Assembly (NCBI GenBank): GCA_964495375.1
Contig: CAZBWM010000024.1
Span: forward strand, 1-64,000
DNA from: JAIESQ01 sp964495375
GTDB lineage: Bacteria > Planctomycetota > Planctomycetia > Pirellulales > JAEUIK01
DNA length: 64,000 bases
Reading direction: 5' to 3'
Below, one piece after another: positions 34,290 to 43,393 of this stretch. The number at the start of each line of letters is the position of its first letter. Position 1 is the first letter of the stretch. A model generated the notes under the pieces. That model did no database searches. It was not told the origin of the DNA and was given only the letters and a program-made list of their open reading frames with translations. Both the position numbers and the translations under genes were made by a program.

Positions 34290-36239
34290 ATGTTACCAGC
34301 GCAGTCGCGTCTTGGAATTGCGGCGACGGTTGGGTTGCTCGTAGGCCAACTGGCGGTAGCTGCGGACAACAATCTGAGCCTGCCGCGGCTTGTTTTGACT
34401 TCGGTCGACGGTCAACTCCAGCGTTTGGGTGCGTACGACACAGCGCCCATCGAAGTGCTGGTCTTCATGTCGCCCGAGTGTCCGATCTCCTGTCAATACG
34501 TCCCCGAGCTGAATCGCCTCAACGAGCGCTATGCAACCCATGGCGTGCGACTGTCCGGCGTAATCAGCGACCCCTCGATCACCAGGTCCAAGGCCAAGGT
34601 ATTCGCCACAGACTTTAAACTCCAGTTTCCACTGCTCTTGGATGCCTCGGCTTTGTTGGCCGACGCTTGCCAGCCGACACATGTGCCGGAAGTGTTCGTG
34701 TTCTATCACGATCGGCTCGCCTATCGCGGACGCATTGACGACACTTACCCGGCGCCTGGCAAACGCCGTCCGGAGCCTACGACCCGCGATTTGGTTGCTG
34801 TCCTCGACTCGCTCGTCGCGGGCCAGGAGACCGCATTTCATCAGACTGATGCGGTGGGTTGTCGGTTTGAATCGCGACGACAAGCTTCGTCAGACTCAAA
34901 GGTGACCTACAACCGCGACATCGCTCCGATTCTCAATGCGCACTGTGCCAATTGCCATCGAGCGGGTGAAGTTGCGCCCTTCACTCTGGCCAGTTACAAC
35001 GACGCGGCCAAGCGGGCAGAGTGGATTTGCGAGGTCATTGAGTCGCGCGCCATGCCACCGTGGCAAGCCAAGCCGGGGCATGGGCAATTCATGGGCGAAC
35101 GCCGGCTTTCGGATGCTGAGATTGGTCTGGTTAAAGCGTGGGTCGAAGCGGGGGCTCCCGAGGGAGATCCCGAAGACCTGCCGCCACTGCCAAGATTCGC
35201 GTCGGGCTGGCAGCTTGGAACGCCAGACTTGATCCTTCGAGTGCCGGAAGCGTATGAAGTCGTGGCCGATGGGCCGGACGTGTTTCGCAATTTCGCGATG
35301 AAACTCGACATCCAGCAGCGTGTCCACATCAAAGCGATTGAATTCAGGCCTGGGAATCCGCGCGTTGTGCATCATGCGATCACGATGTGCGAGCCAACGG
35401 GCCGGTCACTGGAGCGCGATGCAAGCGATCCAGGAGCGGGTTATCCAAGTCTGGCAACGGGAATCGAAGAGCTTGTGCGCGGTGCTCGGTTTCTCGAACT
35501 CTGGGCGCCTGGGGTTGCCGCGCGACCCTTTCCCAATGGCGTGGCGATGCCGGTCGATCCGGGTTCGGCAATCGTCCTGAACCTGCACTATCACCCCAGC
35601 GGCAGGACGGAAACGGACCAGTCGATGGTCGGAATCTATCTATCCGAGGAAAGCGAACCGATCACGCACCCCGTTTTCGTCGATCTCCCATTCGCCGTTT
35701 CGACTGGAGACATTGATATACCCGCCGGTGCAAAAAGGCACCACGTCGTCGCGGACTTTACCCTGCCGACGAATGTCAGGTTGCTGGCCATCTACCCCCA
35801 CATGCACTACTTGGGGACGGAAATCAAGGTGCGGGCACTTCGCCCCGACGGTCAGGAAGAGCCCTTGGTCTGGATCGATCGATGGGACTTCAACTGGCAG
35901 GATAAATTTGTCTACGCTTCACCCCTTGAGCTACCTAAAGGAACTCAGCTCGAGCTGGAAGCCTGGTACGACAATTCCGTTGACAACCCGCATAACCCCA
36001 GTCATCCTCCCAAGCGCGTCTTGTTGGGTGAAGAAAGCACAGACGAAATGTGCCTGGCATTCCTGCAGGTGGCTATTGCCTCGGAGGAGGATGCCGAGAA
36101 ATTGCGACAGGGGATTTTGCAATCCTCGTTGAAGATGATTACCAATGCCAAAATGAATCCTGAGTTTCGCCGCCGAGTGCTTCCAGAACTGATGAAAGTG
36201 ATTAACTCGGGTGCCAAGAAATCGACCCAAGCTGAATAG
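34290..36239 (+). CDS. Exported redoxin - cytochrome c - copper monooxygenase-like fusion protein
   Basis: A 649-residue protein with a signal-like N-terminus (GIAATVGLLVGQLAVAAD). Residues ~30-185 are a thioredoxin/redoxin fold with SPECPISCQY. A heme-binding CANCH (~218) follows and starts a PSCyt-like segment (NRDIAPILNAHCANCHRAGEVAPF). The C-terminal half has the His-rich motifs VVHHAI, LHYHPSG and PHMHYLGTEIKV and the late Met in DEMCLAFLQ, like the copper type II ascorbate-dependent monooxygenase fold. Whether it oxidises a substrate or handles copper is unknown. AGGAG precedes the ATG. It has a paralogue at 49239-51179. Confidence 0.85.
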   Translation: MLPAQSRLGIAATVGLLVGQLAVAADNNLSLPRLVLTSVDGQLQRLGAYDTAPIEVLVFMSPECPISCQYVPELNRLNERYATHGVRLSGVISDPSITRSKAKVFATDFKLQFPLLLDASALLADACQPTHVPEVFVFYHDRLAYRGRIDDTYPAPGKRRPEPTTRDLVAVLDSLVAGQETAFHQTDAVGCRFESRRQASSDSKVTYNRDIAPILNAHCANCHRAGEVAPFTLASYNDAAKRAEWICEVIESRAMPPWQAKPGHGQFMGERRLSDAEIGLVKAWVEAGAPEGDPEDLPPLPRFASGWQLGTPDLILRVPEAYEVVADGPDVFRNFAMKLDIQQRVHIKAIEFRPGNPRVVHHAITMCEPTGRSLERDASDPGAGYPSLATGIEELVRGARFLELWAPGVAARPFPNGVAMPVDPGSAIVLNLHYHPSGRTETDQSMVGIYLSEESEPITHPVFVDLPFAVSTGDIDIPAGAKRHHVVADFTLPTNVRLLAIYPHMHYLGTEIKVRALRPDGQEEPLVWIDRWDFNWQDKFVYASPLELPKGTQLELEAWYDNSVDNPHNPSHPPKRVLLGEESTDEMCLAFLQVAIASEEDAEKLRQGILQSSLKMITNAKMNPEFRRRVLPELMKVINSGAKKSTQAE

Positions 36240-36405
36240 ATCGGGCAGCCGACACTCCCGCACCAGCAGAGCGCCGCGGACCGAATCCCGCAAGGCGACT
36301 AGCGTCGGCCAAGTGAAGACACGGATTTCCCCCGAGAGGGCTCCTGCTGTCGGCCGAGGAACCGACCCGAATCTCGCGCCCGTGCCACGCAATCTCGTGG
36401 CTGGG

Positions 36406-37035
36406 CTATTCGGCGGCCGGCATATCTCGTAAGTAGGTGTCGACGCGGCGGTGCGACAGATTCAACAGCGGCGCGCCGACGAACAGCGCCAAGGCCAGCG
36501 GTACCGAAAAGAAGGCGACTCCGACCGCGGCCAGGTTGAGGATCGGCCCCAGCAGAATGCGCACCGTGATGCTCCGCCGCACCGCCTTATCGACCGGGCC
36601 CGCGAGCATGCGCTGCTGTAGATTTACGTACCACCACAGCACGACCAACGAAATTCCGCAGGCGACTTGCAGCAGCCCGTAGATCAGCACGACGAAAAAA
36701 TCCTGGCGATAGACCGCCAGCAGCTTGGTGGCGAAGGGGATCAAGGTCACGAAAAACAGGAACGTGAAGTTGAGCCAGGTGAAAACGCGATTGGCGTGAT
36801 GCATGAATAAGCAAATCACGTGGTGCTCGAGCCAGTAGCTGGTGATGATCAAAAAGCTGAGCGCGTAGGCCCCCACGTCGTGCTTGATCTTGGCGAGGAA
36901 CGCGACCAGACCTTGCTCCGAGAAATGGTGGTCCTCTGGGACTGCGATGCCCAGCACCAGCAGCGTGGCCACGACCGCCAGGATGGCGTCGCTATACATG
37001 GTCAGGCGTTCGATCGTTTGCTTGGAAACCGCCAT
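36406..37035 (-). CDS. TMEM175-like (DUF1211) potassium channel family protein
   Basis: A 209-residue polytopic membrane protein. The signature ERLTMYSDAILAVVATLLVLGIAVP in the first helix corresponds to the R-x3-(F/Y)SDA-(V/I) motif of prokaryotic TMEM175 channels. Further helices are GAYALSFLIITSYWLEHHVI, TFLFFVTLIPFATKLLA, VVLIYGLLQVACGISLVVLWWYV and two more. Bacterial members form K+-permeable tetramers of one six-helix unit. The ATG at 37035 is preferred over a TTG ten codons upstream. It is convergent with the heme-copper gene. Confidence 0.82.
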   Translation of the reverse strand: MAVSKQTIERLTMYSDAILAVVATLLVLGIAVPEDHHFSEQGLVAFLAKIKHDVGAYALSFLIITSYWLEHHVICLFMHHANRVFTWLNFTFLFFVTLIPFATKLLAVYRQDFFVVLIYGLLQVACGISLVVLWWYVNLQQRMLAGPVDKAVRRSITVRILLGPILNLAAVGVAFFSVPLALALFVGAPLLNLSHRRVDTYLRDMPAAE

Positions 37036-37200
37036 GTCGGCTATCGATTCAGTTAGGAGGGTCAACTCGGGAGCCTAGCGCAGCGAAGTCGGCAGCCTAT
37101 CGCAGAGGGGGCTGGCGGCCAACTGCGAATTCGGTAACCGACCTGTGCGGTGCTCCGCATGGTAAAACGACCCGTGAAGGTCGGTAGCGTGGAGACAAAC

Positions 37201-37689
37201 ATGAAAAAACATTTGCAGCGCATGTTCCGCGGCATGAGTTGGGGCGATCGGCAGATGATCGCCGCCGTGCACGACGCGCCGGCCGCGCGGCCCGAAGCGC
37301 TCCCGCTGTTGGCCCACGTGCTGGCGGCCGAGCATATCTGGCTGGCCCGGCTCGAGCGCCGCGACGCACGGTTGCCGGTCTGGCCGGTGCTATCGGTCAA
37401 GGATTGCCAGCGCGTCGCCGCCGAGAACGAGGCGGGCTACGCCGCGTTCCTGTCCCGAATGGACGGAGATCACCTCGCCTCGATTCTCCACTATCAGAAT
37501 CAGGCGGGGCGATCGTTCGAAACCCCGGTGATCGACATCCTTACGCACGTGGTCATCCACGGCGCGTACCATCGAGGGCAGATCGCCAAGATTCTGGGGA
37601 GACTCGGCGCCGCTTCGCCGAACACCGATTTCATCACGTTTGCGCGCGAGGTTGAGCCGGTGGCGCCCCAAGACGATTCAAAGCTGTAG
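37201..37689 (+). CDS. DinB-family putative metal-dependent hydrolase
   Basis: A 162-residue four-helix protein. Metal-binding histidines of the DinB fold are visible in LLAHVLAAEHIWLARL (~45) and HVVIHGAYHRGQIAKIL (~120). GGAG lies eight bases before the ATG at 37201. Members include thiol transferases and hydrolases with bacillithiol or mycothiol; the role here is unknown. It is divergent from the TMEM175-like gene and convergent with the LEPR/RTX gene (40-base gap). Confidence 0.85.
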   Translation: MKKHLQRMFRGMSWGDRQMIAAVHDAPAARPEALPLLAHVLAAEHIWLARLERRDARLPVWPVLSVKDCQRVAAENEAGYAAFLSRMDGDHLASILHYQNQAGRSFETPVIDILTHVVIHGAYHRGQIAKILGRLGAASPNTDFITFAREVEPVAPQDDSKL

Positions 37690-37728
37690 GAGCCATCGTA
37701 TGACCGCGGTGCCGGTGACTGATTCGAC

Positions 37729-40700
37729 TCACGGCGTGTTGGTGAGGGTCTCGCTGCTTTTGACGCGGTAGGGAAGGTCTTGACCAGGCGTGACGAGAAA
37801 CCAGTTTTGCTTTCCGTTGGAGTCGCCGTAGACCTGGTCGATGGCGCCGTCGAGCTTCACCGTGACGCCTGCCTGCAGGTAGCTGCTGCCGTTATTGCGC
37901 GTGCCTGACCCGGTGCCCGAGATATTTGCGACGCGTGCACTATAAGCCCGTGACGACGTCCACTCGCTGAGGATGTCCGTTAGTGCTGCCTGATTGAGCG
38001 AGGTATTGCCCGCCAAAAGAATGCTTCCTCGTCCCCCTTCGGCGCCGTCGCCGACTTGCGAAGCGTAGATCGTGTCGCTACCTCCTCCGCCGATGATCAG
38101 GTTCTGCCCCCCTTCGGCGCCGTTCGACGCAGCGCCGTTTTTCCTTCTCACGCTTCCATACGCGCCATAGATGGTGTCGTTACCGCCGCCGCCGATAATC
38201 AGGTTGTTGCCACCGCGGGAACCTTCAGCCCCTGTGACGGCGTTGCCATAAATGGTGTTCGGGCCGTCACCGGCGACGATCACGTTCGAGGCCTGCGCCC
38301 CCTCACCCCCATTGGACCCACCGATCAAGGTGCCCCCCGCCTGGCTGCCGTAGAGCGTATTGCTGCCGGCGCCGCCATCGAGCAGGGTGGCCGTGTTGGT
38401 GAGCGAGCGCGCGTCGAGTGAATCGTTGCCGGCGAGTCCGCTGGCGACGACCCGGCCTGTCACGCCGCTGTAGACTTGCGTGCGACTGACGACCAGGTCG
38501 TTTTCGCGCGTGACGATGACGCGAACGGTGGTGTTATCGACTCGCTCGAACACAACGGAATCGCCGCCGCTGGTACCAGTCCAGTACAGGCTCGTCAGCG
38601 ACGGAGTCAAAGCGTCAGGCGCCAAGCTAACCGTGCTTTGGGGGCCAGCGGGGGCGGCGACGACGATCGTGGTATCCGTTACGCCAGCCGGACGCGAGTT
38701 GCCAACAGGCGTCGCGGTGACGCGGATCGCGTTGGTCCCTGATTGCGTGAACGTGTGGCTGACTTGTGTGCCGCTGGGCCCGGTGACCGACTGGTCGATC
38801 ACGCCATCCGCGTTCCAATCGAGCAAGAATGTAAACGACGTGGCCGGGGCGAAGTACGTGGCACTCATTGTCAGGGTGTAAGTTTGCGCAGCACCAGCGG
38901 TGGGCGCGGCGGCGGCCGCGATCGTCGGTCCGACGGCCGCTTCGAGCCGGCTCAAGATCTGATCGACCGTGGCAGTGAGCTGTGAGGAGCCGACCGTCTG
39001 CACGATCCAATAGCCGCGCGTCGAGGCCGGGTTGGCCGGCGCATAGAGCGTGGCATTGGGGATCAACACCGCTTGCGAGCCGATCTGCATCGACACGGCG
39101 CCTGGCACGTTGAAAATGGTCACACCAAGGTTGGGATCGGGCGTGAGGCGATAAACGCGGCGGCCCCCGGCGTCCACTCCGCTGAGGATGTAGCTGTCGG
39201 TGTAATTGACGTCGCTGCGCAGCAAAGGGGTACGGTTTTCGTAACCGATGAGCGCATTGAGTTCGGCGAGGGCCGCGGCCATTGCCTGGCGATTGCCAGT
39301 GCTGACCGTGAATTCGTCGGTCCACCAGAGCAGGCCGCGGGCGCCGTTCATGGCGGCCTGAAAAAGTCCCTCGGTATAAAGGTTGTAATTCTGGCCTGCC
39401 GATCGCCAGAGCCAATCGCGCGAGGAGACCCAGGGGAGCACTGCTACATCCGAAGCCGTGATCTCGGTCCGCAGCAGTTTGACGTCGGAGACTAGCGCGT
39501 TGTAGGGCTGCCACAGGTTGACGATGGCGGTGCGCGTCGTCGTCAGGCGACTTGTCAAATCGAACAGGCCTGGCAAGCTGGGCGTTTGCAGCGCATAGGT
39601 AAAGCCTTGACCGCCCGCGAGAACCGAGGTGATGGTGAACGAGCCAGTATAGGCCGTGTCGATCCAATTGCCGCCGATGTTTTGAATCTGCATCGACAGC
39701 CCCGCTTGCAACGCAGCAATGGGCTGGTCGAGCAGAACGGTAACCGTTCCGGCGCCCGTCGGCAGCCCCAAGAGGTCGAGCGTAGGGACATAGCTGATGG
39801 TTTTGATCGGCGCGCTAAAAGGGACGGGAGGCTGTACTGTCGCCGTCGGGGTGATGACGGGGCCCGACCAGCCGTAGAGCGCGATCGACTGGGCATTGCC
39901 CAGCACCGAGCCGACTGTGAAAGCGCTTTGGTTGGCCATGTGTGACGAGCCGGCCGGGAGCGTCGTCGTGCGATAGACCTGGTTGAAGTTGGAGACGATT
40001 GCGCTCGGGTAAGCGGCGGCAAAGGGCGCGAAAACTCCGGCATTCAGATAAGCCGATAACCGCTGCTCCATCACGGCGTTCCAAATCTGCGCGTAGACGC
40101 TGTTGGCGCTCCAGGTCGCCAGCGCCGCCGGGGTCAGACTGGCGTCGGGAATACCGGCGGCCATCAATTGGGCCTTGACGGCGGGCCAGCGCGGATCAGC
40201 GGCGATGGTTTGCCAGATCGTCGTGGCAGGGGTCGAGTTGGGAATCACCTTCTGGGCATACCACTGCAGTTGATAGAAGCTGAAACCGGTCTCGATGTCG
40301 ACGATCAGCTTGTCGACTTGCCCGCCGAGCGCCTTGAGCTGGTTCATGAAGGCGCTGATCTTGGCGGCCGCCAGCGGCACCCATTGATCCATCCAGAGCG
40401 AGTAATAGTTGGCCTGTTGGCCATTGCCATCTGTGGGGTCGAGGTAACCGTAGCCAGTCATCACGGCTCCGCCACCGAAGCCCGGTAGCTCGACGAAATC
40501 GGAAAGGTATAGCACGCGCTGGCCAACCGGTTGCTGGCTGAGCAGGTTCCAGGCTGCTTGCGGGGTGGCGTTGTGTGTTTTGCCCGTCGGGTCACGCTGC
40601 CACAAGATGTAGCTGGGGACGACATTGGTCATCGTGGTCCCGGTGCCGCGGACATAGGCGTTGAACGACGACACGGGATCGCTGGCCGACGACTGGATGC

Positions 40701-41994
40701 TGTCGTCGAACAACTGCAACAGGTCTCGCGCGGTCAGGGCGTTGAGAAACGTCACGCGATCGGCGTTGAAGGTGTTCTGCAGGATCGTTTTGGCAGCGCT
40801 GGCCGTTAGCGGCGTGCTCCCCGAGGCGAGCAGCGAGCCTTGCGACGCCAGCGATAGCGCCGTGAGCACGCCGTCGGCACGCAGCGATGTGAGGGTTACG
40901 CCGCGGGCCGGCAACACCGCTTTGAGCGCGGCAATGCTTGTATAGCCTGGAACCAGATTGTTGTTGACGAGGACTTGCAGCGTTTCGTCGACGGATAGTG
41001 CGGCCAACACCTTATCGAACGACAGTGTGCTCGCCAGCGCGGCGACCGACGGCTGTGTCGTCAGGCCGCTGTCGACGACGTAGGTCAACACTTGCGAGGC
41101 GCTCAGGCGGTCGACGTCCACGGCGTCGCTGACCACAAGGCTATATTTTCCCGCGACGCTGGAAGTAAATCGCACCGTGTAGACGCCGGCCGCCGGCACA
41201 GTGAAATCGGAGATTAAGAGTCCCGTGGCGGTAGGCTGACCGCTCGCGATGGCGGCCGAACCATGTGCCAAAACGGTCACGCCGTCGGGGGCGATGATCT
41301 GCAAACTCTGGGCGGAAAAGTCGGCGCCCAGGCTGACGACGCTGAGATCGATCGTCCGTCCGACTTTGGAACTGAGATCGACCGTGAAGGTGTCGGTATC
41401 GCGCGTGCTGAGCGTGGCATCGGATTCGGCGATCCAGGCGAATCGACCCAGGCCGTTCCCCATCACGCTGTACGTGTTGGTAAGCACTTGCGGAAGACCC
41501 TGCGCGGTGCCGGTCCCTTCCAAACCGGCACCAACGGCCGCGGAGAGCCAATACGTGCCGGAACCGCCAACCGGCAAATTGAGTGTGATGGTCCAGGTGC
41601 CCGTCGTTGAGACAGTAAATGGATTCAGTAGCGCCGTGCCGCCCGGCGCGACTGAGTTGCTGACGATGATGTTGCCGCCCGGATCGCGCAAGGTAAACGA
41701 CTCGGTGACGGATTCGGCTCGAGTCGAAAAGCTGAGCTTTTGGCCGGCTTGCAAGCTGATGGTGTAGGCCGCGCTACCGTTGGCCGCTGCCACCGCGCCG
41801 GTGACCTCTCCCTGGTAGATGGACCAGGGGCCTGGCGGAACCGGAAGCATCGTGAGGGGCTGCGCGGTCAGCAACCTGCGCGCTTCAAGCGACTCAATCG
41901 CGGGAAGGTTCGCGCGTGCGCGAGATTGGGGTCGTCGCGGTGACGCCTTGGAGGTGACCCGCTGCCAGTACCCGCGCAGGCCTAGCTTCGGCAT
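37729..41994 (-). CDS. Large secreted LEPR-XLL / PPC / PKD-like / RTX-repeat protein
   Basis: A 1421-residue protein. The N-terminal IESLEARRLLTA (~32-43) is a variant of the planctomycete LEPR-XLL export-associated motif. A bacterial pre-peptidase C-terminal-like beta domain follows (~55-155, QGEVTGAVAAANGSAAYTIS). The central region (~450-900) resembles no family I can name with confidence, though FVELPGFGGGAVMTGYGYLDP and VDKLIVDIETGFSFYQLQWYAQ suggest a TIM-barrel, possibly glycoside-hydrolase-like. Residues ~1031-1115 look PKD-like (LLDWNADGVIDQ). The C-terminus has RTX/Ca-binding repeats (IIGGGGNDTIYG, IIGGGGSDTIYA; ~1160-1330). Probably cell-surface or extracellular. Confidence 0.8.
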   Translation of the reverse strand: MPKLGLRGYWQRVTSKASPRRPQSRARANLPAIESLEARRLLTAQPLTMLPVPPGPWSIYQGEVTGAVAAANGSAAYTISLQAGQKLSFSTRAESVTESFTLRDPGGNIIVSNSVAPGGTALLNPFTVSTTGTWTITLNLPVGGSGTYWLSAAVGAGLEGTGTAQGLPQVLTNTYSVMGNGLGRFAWIAESDATLSTRDTDTFTVDLSSKVGRTIDLSVVSLGADFSAQSLQIIAPDGVTVLAHGSAAIASGQPTATGLLISDFTVPAAGVYTVRFTSSVAGKYSLVVSDAVDVDRLSASQVLTYVVDSGLTTQPSVAALASTLSFDKVLAALSVDETLQVLVNNNLVPGYTSIAALKAVLPARGVTLTSLRADGVLTALSLASQGSLLASGSTPLTASAAKTILQNTFNADRVTFLNALTARDLLQLFDDSIQSSASDPVSSFNAYVRGTGTTMTNVVPSYILWQRDPTGKTHNATPQAAWNLLSQQPVGQRVLYLSDFVELPGFGGGAVMTGYGYLDPTDGNGQQANYYSLWMDQWVPLAAAKISAFMNQLKALGGQVDKLIVDIETGFSFYQLQWYAQKVIPNSTPATTIWQTIAADPRWPAVKAQLMAAGIPDASLTPAALATWSANSVYAQIWNAVMEQRLSAYLNAGVFAPFAAAYPSAIVSNFNQVYRTTTLPAGSSHMANQSAFTVGSVLGNAQSIALYGWSGPVITPTATVQPPVPFSAPIKTISYVPTLDLLGLPTGAGTVTVLLDQPIAALQAGLSMQIQNIGGNWIDTAYTGSFTITSVLAGGQGFTYALQTPSLPGLFDLTSRLTTTRTAIVNLWQPYNALVSDVKLLRTEITASDVAVLPWVSSRDWLWRSAGQNYNLYTEGLFQAAMNGARGLLWWTDEFTVSTGNRQAMAAALAELNALIGYENRTPLLRSDVNYTDSYILSGVDAGGRRVYRLTPDPNLGVTIFNVPGAVSMQIGSQAVLIPNATLYAPANPASTRGYWIVQTVGSSQLTATVDQILSRLEAAVGPTIAAAAAPTAGAAQTYTLTMSATYFAPATSFTFLLDWNADGVIDQSVTGPSGTQVSHTFTQSGTNAIRVTATPVGNSRPAGVTDTTIVVAAPAGPQSTVSLAPDALTPSLTSLYWTGTSGGDSVVFERVDNTTVRVIVTRENDLVVSRTQVYSGVTGRVVASGLAGNDSLDARSLTNTATLLDGGAGSNTLYGSQAGGTLIGGSNGGEGAQASNVIVAGDGPNTIYGNAVTGAEGSRGGNNLIIGGGGNDTIYGAYGSVRRKNGAASNGAEGGQNLIIGGGGSDTIYASQVGDGAEGGRGSILLAGNTSLNQAALTDILSEWTSSRAYSARVANISGTGSGTRNNGSSYLQAGVTVKLDGAIDQVYGDSNGKQNWFLVTPGQDLPYRVKSSETLTNTP

Positions 41995-42414
41995 TGCGGC
42001 GCACCATCAGCCCGAAGAACCTGGCGGACCATCGGCATGATCCTGGCCCTTTGTCTGGCCACCCAAACTGCCAGGGGTGGCATTCCCTGCGATCGAAACG
42101 ATCAACGAATTGACGAGGAATCTCTGCCCTCGCCGCGACGAGTGGGCTAAGTGTATCGATGGCCAGGATGACTTGAAACCCGAAAAGTCAGCCAATCCAT
42201 TTAGATTTGTCGGTTCCCATCGCCTTGCCTGGCGGGGGGGAAGATCCCCCTCGCCTGCGAGTTTGCAACCCCGGCATTGCTGTGGGATATTCGGCGTCTG
42301 ATTGGGGGGTGAAATTGGCTGTCGCAAGCTCTTTTTTCGCCGGCAGCGCCGTGTCGGGTTCAACCGGTCGTTGTTACCAGTCGAGAGGCGCTGGCTTAAG
42401 TTGACGAGTCGTAC
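41995..42414. other. Divergent intergenic region, LEPR/RTX gene and hisA
   Basis: The 420 bases should carry both promoters; I see no near-consensus pair. A G/C-rich hairpin at 42231-42255 (GGCGGGGGGG / CCCCCTCGCC, loop AAGAT) is the only strong structure. It is ~160 bases upstream of hisA. No recognised riboswitch. Confidence 0.5.
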
Positions 42415-43143
42415 ATGCAAATCTGGCCGGCCATTGATCTGCGCGGCGGACGCTGCGTTCGCCTGCAACAGGGCGATTACAACCGTGAGACCGTTTTCGG
42501 CGAGGACCCCGCCGCGGTCGCCCGGCAGTTTTTCGACGACGGGGCCGAGTATCTGCACGTCGTCGATCTCGACGGTGCGCGACGTGGAAAGCCTGAAAAC
42601 CTCGAGAGCATCTGCGCCATTCGGGCCGCGGTGCCGATTCCGGTGCAGCTCGGCGGTGGTATCCGTGGCGACGACACCATCGCCGCGCTGGTCGACTTGG
42701 GAATCGACCGCCTGGTGATCGGCACCCGCGGACTGGAAGACCCCAATTGGCTGCGTCACGCCGCCCGCGCCAACCCCGGCCGGTTGGTGCTGGGAGTGGA
42801 CGCTCGCGACGGCATGGTCGCCACGCATGGCTGGTTGTCGACGTCGGGCACGTCGGCGATCGAGCTGATTGAACTGTTCGACAGCGAGCCCCTGGCGGCG
42901 GTCGTCTATACCGACATCGCGCAGGATGGCATGCTGGCCGGCCCGAATCTAACGGCCCTGTCCCAACTGATCCAAGCGATCAAATTGCCAGTTGTGGCCT
43001 CGGGCGGTGTGACCACGGCTTCCGACGTCACCCGGTTGGCGGCGCTGCCGGCTGCCGGCGCGATCATCGGCCGCGCGCTGTACGAGGGACGCATCACGCT
43101 CGCCGAGGCGCTCGCCGCGGCCAAGTCTCCGACGGCAGGCTAG
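42415..43143 (+). CDS. hisA: Phosphoribosylformimino-5-aminoimidazole carboxamide ribotide isomerase HisA
   Basis: A 242-residue TIM-barrel isomerase of histidine synthesis, acting before the HisF/HisH step. WPAIDLRGGRCVRLQQGDYNRETVF at the N-terminus contains the first catalytic Asp; DLDGARRGKPENL, VQLGGGIR, VIGTRGLEDPNWLR, VLGVDARDGMVATHGWL, YTDIAQDGMLAGPN (second catalytic Asp) and VVASGGVTTASDV complete the barrel and both phosphate sites. Other his genes are not in the window. The ribosome site is weak. Confidence 0.95.
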   Translation: MQIWPAIDLRGGRCVRLQQGDYNRETVFGEDPAAVARQFFDDGAEYLHVVDLDGARRGKPENLESICAIRAAVPIPVQLGGGIRGDDTIAALVDLGIDRLVIGTRGLEDPNWLRHAARANPGRLVLGVDARDGMVATHGWLSTSGTSAIELIELFDSEPLAAVVYTDIAQDGMLAGPNLTALSQLIQAIKLPVVASGGVTTASDVTRLAALPAAGAIIGRALYEGRITLAEALAAAKSPTAG

Positions 43144-43253
43144 CGCTGGCCGGCGGTGTGAGCCGGCAACCGACTTCCAACAAGTCGAACAAAAAATGGT
43201 GGCGTCTTGCCGCCGGGGAGTTTAGGTTTCAAGCATCTCGTCTTTCGGTAAGG

Positions 43254-43350
43254 AACGGCCGACAAATAACTTCTCCCAATTCCCTCTCCTCTCGCGGGAG
43301 AGGGTAGGGTGAGGGGGACCAAGAGAAGTCGAAGTTATTTGTCGGCCGTT
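43254..43350. repeat. MITE-like element with 20-bp terminal inverted repeats
   Basis: Perfect inverted termini AACGGCCGACAAATAACTTC (43254-43273) and their complement (43331-43350) bound a ~57-base interior. The interior holds a CCCTCTCC...GGGAGAGGG palindrome (43281-43303) like the one inside the repeat at 15626-15848. It lies between hisA and the EF-G-like gene, ending 43 bases before the latter's start, so it will be in the mRNA leader if transcription starts upstream. No coding potential. Confidence 0.88.
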
Positions 43351-43393
43351 TCTATTTCGCTGCGCTTAGTCTCGAAGTAGAGGGAAGACTCGC

